Origin: Streptomyces sp. VRA16 Mangrove soil
Lineage (GTDB): Bacteria > Actinomycetota > Actinomycetes > Streptomycetales > Streptomycetaceae
Direction of reading: 5' to 3'
Assembly: GCF_017377775.1 (NCBI RefSeq)
Contig: NZ_JAFVLN010000006.1
Coordinates: forward strand, 372,001-436,000
DNA length: 64,000 bases
Part shown: positions 60,992 to 64,000 of the stretch, in pieces
Position numbering within the stretch: the stretch's first letter is position 1
How the letters are laid out: every line of letters begins with the position of its first letter
Program-made: the position numbers and the translations under genes
The notes under the pieces: model-generated
What the model was told of the DNA's origin: nothing
What the model saw: the letters and a program-made list of their open reading frames with translations, nothing else
The model's database searches: none

Positions 60992-63301
60992 CTACGGCAG
61001 ACCCCAGCCCGTCCAGTCGCCCAGGGACGGTACGTCCCGCGGGCCCGGGGCGGCCGGTGAGGAGCCCTTCGGGGCGATCAATGCCGTTGCCCCGCGCGGG
61101 AGTTGGACGGCGATGCGGCCGGGCCCCGTCTCCCGCCAGCGCAGTGGCCGTCCCTTCTCCTCCCGTACCGTCACGTCCCCCGGGATGCCGTGCTCCAGCG
61201 TCAGCGGCGCCCCCGCCTCACTGTGCACCCGGACCCAGCGCGTCGCCCCCGCCGCGCGGTCCGCGTCCACCAGGAACGCGCCCTGGGTGCGCAGCGACGC
61301 GACCGACGCGTCCGGCCAGCGCGCCGAGACCGACGGGAAGACCTTCACCACGCCCTCGTGGCCCTGCACCGCCATGTCGAGCAGCGACTGCGCGGCGGAC
61401 AGCGGGCTCTCCAGCGCGAAGTTCCTGCCCTCCCGGTACATCGTGTTCGGCGTCATCGCGCAGTCCGCGACGACGTTCAGGTCCGTGAAGAAGGTCAGGA
61501 AGTCGAGGGCCTTCTCCGGATCGTCCATGACCGAGTACATGGACGACGCGGTCGCGTAGCTGTAGCCGTGCCAGGCGGACTGCATCGAGACCCAGTGGGC
61601 CATGCTGCGCGCCATGACGTCACGGTCGGCGGTGCGGTCCCAGGTGCGCTCGCGCAGCGGGTACAGCCACAGCAGGTGCGAGTGGTGGCGGTGGGAGTCG
61701 GCCAGCGGGACGTCCTTGCCGATCATGACGCCGGCCGTCGGGTCCTCGGCGTACGGGGTGAGCCGGGCCGCGATGTCGCGCCACAGGGGGGCCTTGGGAT
61801 GGTCCGTGCGCAGGATGCGGGCGGCGTCGAGGAGCGTGCGGGCGCCCCAGCGGATCAGCGACAGGTCGTACGTGCAGTCCTCGGCGTCGGCGTACTCGGG
61901 GGAGCGGGTCTTGAGGAGATGAAGCTTGCCGTCCGGGCCCTCGTGCAGGAAATGGGCGTAGAAGTTGATCGCGTTCGTGAGGACCGGGAAGAGCGTGTCC
62001 CGCAGGATCGCCGTGTCGCGGGTGTGGGCGTAGGACTGCCACACGTTGTGCATCGCCCAGGTCAGATTGCCGAAGTTGTCGGAGACGTGGTCGCTGCCGG
62101 GCGCGCCGACGTCGTACGTGTCGCCCGCGCGCAGCTGCCAGTCCGAGGGATGGCCGAGGGCGTAGCTCTCGCCGTCCCGCCAGGCCGCCGGGACGGACGT
62201 CGGCAGGTTCTTCTCGTACCTCGCGAACGTGCTGGTCACCGAGTCGAGTTCGGGGTGGTTGGAGCCGTGCACCGGGGCCATGCCGATCTGCACGTTCAGG
62301 TTCCACCACACGGCCGTCCAGTTGTTGCCGACCTCCGGGAACCACGGGCCCCACTCGGAGATCGTCGGGCCGCCCGCGCGGGTGGACGCGGCGAGTTTGT
62401 AGAGCTGGAGGATGTAGAAGGACTGCAGGCGCTTGTCGGGGAGCGAGACGAGGCTGCGGTGGTGGAAGCGGTGCCACCAGCGGCGGTGCCGGGCCGTCTG
62501 GTCGTCGGGGTCGGCGGTCAGGGCGCGGTCGACCGCGGCGTGCGCCGCTTCCGTGGTGCGCGACACGTCGCCGGACGCGGCGTACGCGACGTGCGCGGCC
62601 AGCAGCCGGCCGGTGCCCGCGGTCCGCTCGCGCCAGGCCGTGGTCCAGCCGCCGCCCGCGATCAGCGGCTGCCGCACATGCGTGGCCGTGACCGTGGGAT
62701 CGGGGTTCGCGGTGTAGTCGTCCGGCTTGCCGGAGGTGCGGGTGGTGGCCGCCCGCAGCCAGGTGAACGTCCAGGCCGCGGACTCCTCGCCGGGGCTCGG
62801 GCGGGTGGAGACGAGCAGCGTCGAGGTGTCGTTGTGGACCAGCGCGGCGAGGCTCAGGCTGCCGCGGGTTGTGGTGACGGTGCCGCGCAGCTCGGCGTCG
62901 TACGGGTCCAGGGTCCAGTCGACCGCCGTGACGTCACCGGCGAGGGTGAGGAGGAGGTACCCGATGGGCAGACGGGAGTAGCCGATGCCGCCGCGCCACT
63001 GGCCGCGCTGGTCCTGGACCTCGGTGTGGCTGAGCATCAGCTTGAGGGTGTTCGGCGCGCTGCCCCGGTAGAGCTGGGCGCCGAGCCGGCCGTTGGCGAG
63101 GAACGGGGCGTCCTGCCAACTCGTGGGCGGACGGCGCCACTTCATGGCGGCCGCGCGGACCGTCCGCTCGTACGGGACCGCGGCCGGGCCGGCGGCAGCG
63201 GGAGCGGCCCAGGCGGTGGGGGAGGCGGCCGTCCAGGCGGCGGTGGCCGTGGCCGCCGCGGTGGCGGCGAGGAAGTGTCTGCGGTTCGGGCGGAGTGGCA
63301 T
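60992..63301 (-). CDS. Tat-exported GH95-like glycoside hydrolase
   Basis: This 769-residue protein begins with a twin-arginine signal (RRHFLAAT, hydrophobic core to about 32, cleavage near AWA). The mature N-terminus (MKWRRPPTSWQDAPFLANGRLGAQLY) and mid-region WNLNVQIGMAP, NHPELDSV and HRHHSHLLWLYPL match the (alpha/alpha)6 GH95 family, which includes alpha-L-fucosidases and galactosidases. It is likely secreted folded, for use on plant or glycan debris. Substrate is not assigned. The start has a weak ribosome site. Confidence 0.85.
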   Translation of the reverse strand: MPLRPNRRHFLAATAAATATAAWTAASPTAWAAPAAAGPAAVPYERTVRAAAMKWRRPPTSWQDAPFLANGRLGAQLYRGSAPNTLKLMLSHTEVQDQRGQWRGGIGYSRLPIGYLLLTLAGDVTAVDWTLDPYDAELRGTVTTTRGSLSLAALVHNDTSTLLVSTRPSPGEESAAWTFTWLRAATTRTSGKPDDYTANPDPTVTATHVRQPLIAGGGWTTAWRERTAGTGRLLAAHVAYAASGDVSRTTEAAHAAVDRALTADPDDQTARHRRWWHRFHHRSLVSLPDKRLQSFYILQLYKLAASTRAGGPTISEWGPWFPEVGNNWTAVWWNLNVQIGMAPVHGSNHPELDSVTSTFARYEKNLPTSVPAAWRDGESYALGHPSDWQLRAGDTYDVGAPGSDHVSDNFGNLTWAMHNVWQSYAHTRDTAILRDTLFPVLTNAINFYAHFLHEGPDGKLHLLKTRSPEYADAEDCTYDLSLIRWGARTLLDAARILRTDHPKAPLWRDIAARLTPYAEDPTAGVMIGKDVPLADSHRHHSHLLWLYPLRERTWDRTADRDVMARSMAHWVSMQSAWHGYSYATASSMYSVMDDPEKALDFLTFFTDLNVVADCAMTPNTMYREGRNFALESPLSAAQSLLDMAVQGHEGVVKVFPSVSARWPDASVASLRTQGAFLVDADRAAGATRWVRVHSEAGAPLTLEHGIPGDVTVREEKGRPLRWRETGPGRIAVQLPRGATALIAPKGSSPAAPGPRDVPSLGDWTGWGLP

Positions 63302-63588
63302 GCGGGTTCCTTGGAGTCGCGGTCCGGCGGCGCCGTACCAGGGGGCTGTGGAAGTTCCCGACTACGAACACGGGTCAGATACGTAGTGAGCGTTCGGATC
63401 CGTGAACCTGCGCACCCCGCATGGTGCCCGCGCCTCCGCCGTACCGGAAGACCTCGCGCACGACTTCAGGGGGCACGAAAGCCACAGACATCGGATGGGC
63501 GGCCGGTCGGCGATGCCGTTTTGCCCAGGATCGCGTGGCACCCTGGACGCTGGAACGTCCCAGATCGTCGAGCCTCGTCGGAGCACCC

Positions 63589-64000
63589 GTGGATCAATTG
63601 GCCCTGCTGTTCCTGCTGTTGCTCGGGGCCGTCCTGAGCGTGCCGCTCGGCGACCGGCTCAAGCTGCCCGCGCCGGTGCTCATGACCCTGCTCGGCATCG
63701 TCCTCGCCCTGATCCAGGCCGTCCCGAACGTCGACATCGACCCCGATCTGATCCTGCCGCTGGTGCTGCCACCGCTGCTCTACGCGGCCGTGCACCGCAC
63801 GTCCTGGCGACAGTTCGCGGCGAACAAGCGGCCCATCTTCCTGCTCGCCGTCGCCCTCGTCTTCGTCACCACGGCCGCCGTCGCCTTCGTCGCGAACGCG
63901 GTCGTGCCGGGGCTGCCGATCGCCGGGGCCGTCGCGCTCGGCGCGCTCGTGGCGCCGCCCGACCCGGTCGCCGCGACCGCCGTCGCCGGTCAACTCGGGC
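63589..64000 (+). CDS. Na+/H+ antiporter (CPA1), 3' end outside the window
   Basis: The first 137 residues of a CPA1-type Na+/H+ antiporter are present. Four or five hydrophobic helices are visible (MDQLALLFLLLLGAVLSVPLG, VLMTLLGIVLALIQAV, LVLPPLLYAAVHRTSW, FLLAVALVFVTTAAVAFVANAV). GALVAPPDPVAATA carries the family's PDPVA motif and the key Asp. The GTG follows CGGAG. The window ends inside the gene; it is not a truncation of the gene itself. Confidence 0.85.
   Translation, partial: MDQLALLFLLLLGAVLSVPLGDRLKLPAPVLMTLLGIVLALIQAVPNVDIDPDLILPLVLPPLLYAAVHRTSWRQFAANKRPIFLLAVALVFVTTAAVAFVANAVVPGLPIAGAVALGALVAPPDPVAATAVAGQLG

Overview
The window is high-GC (about 70% or more) chromosomal DNA from an actinomycete, almost certainly Streptomyces. 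The signs are many GTG starts and one TTG start, third-position G/C bias, an LL-DAP type cell-wall gene set, DivIVA and SepF next to ftsZ, a trp leader with three Trp codons, a TPP riboswitch before thiO, and an actinobacterial T-box before ileS. No insertion sequence, prophage, integrase or CRISPR array is visible. This is core chromosome, not a genomic island.

Left part (1-14.2 kb): a phosphofructokinase, a D-2-hydroxyacid dehydrogenase, a fused anthranilate synthase behind a trp attenuator, a divergent class II DAHP synthase, an iron pair (Bfd-like ferredoxin under an iron box, and bacterioferritin), a sulfite-oxidase-like molybdoenzyme, a His-rich membrane protein under a CsoR-type copper operator, endonuclease IV, a repeat-filled spacer, a four-PASTA serine/threonine kinase, and the riboswitch-controlled thiO-thiS-thiG operon.

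Middle (14.2-34.6 kb): a ferredoxin-reductase-like flavoprotein, a secreted PNGase A-like protein, an Rv2175c-type DNA-binding protein, thiE, metF, a tyrosine-rich membrane protein, a phytoene-desaturase-like oxidoreductase, a DUF4126 membrane protein, a TetR / YhgE-Pip / degenerate-ABC operon with its operator, a HEPN protein, a methyltransferase, a DUF3040 protein, the MoxR-DUF58-transglutaminase operon and a beta carbonic anhydrase.

Right part (35-58 kb): the division and cell wall (dcw) cluster rsmH-ftsL-ftsI-murE-murF-mraY-murD-ftsW-murG-ftsQ-ftsZ, then pgeF-like, yggS-like, sepF, yggT and divIVA. Many junctions overlap by ATGA or GTGA. The cluster makes UDP-MurNAc-pentapeptide, lipid I and lipid II, and supplies the divisome and polar-growth scaffold. 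A strong terminator ends divIVA. Beyond it lie a tRNA-like element, ileS (opposite strand) with its T-box, a DksA/TraR zinc-finger protein with a histone H1-like tail, lspA, an RluD-type pseudouridine synthase, a GNAT acetyltransferase, a zinc-ribbon protein, a Tat-exported GH95-like glycosidase and the start of a Na+/H+ antiporter cut by the window end.

The window is mostly well-understood core genome. The best candidates for new biology are helically phased ACTAG motifs before ftsZ and yggT-divIVA, the ABC-like subunit with all three nucleotide motifs altered beside YhgE/Pip, the DksA-H1 fusion, the tyrosine-rich tail protein, the degenerate tRNA-like element, and short repeats that appear to have expanded in spacers and once inside a gene.
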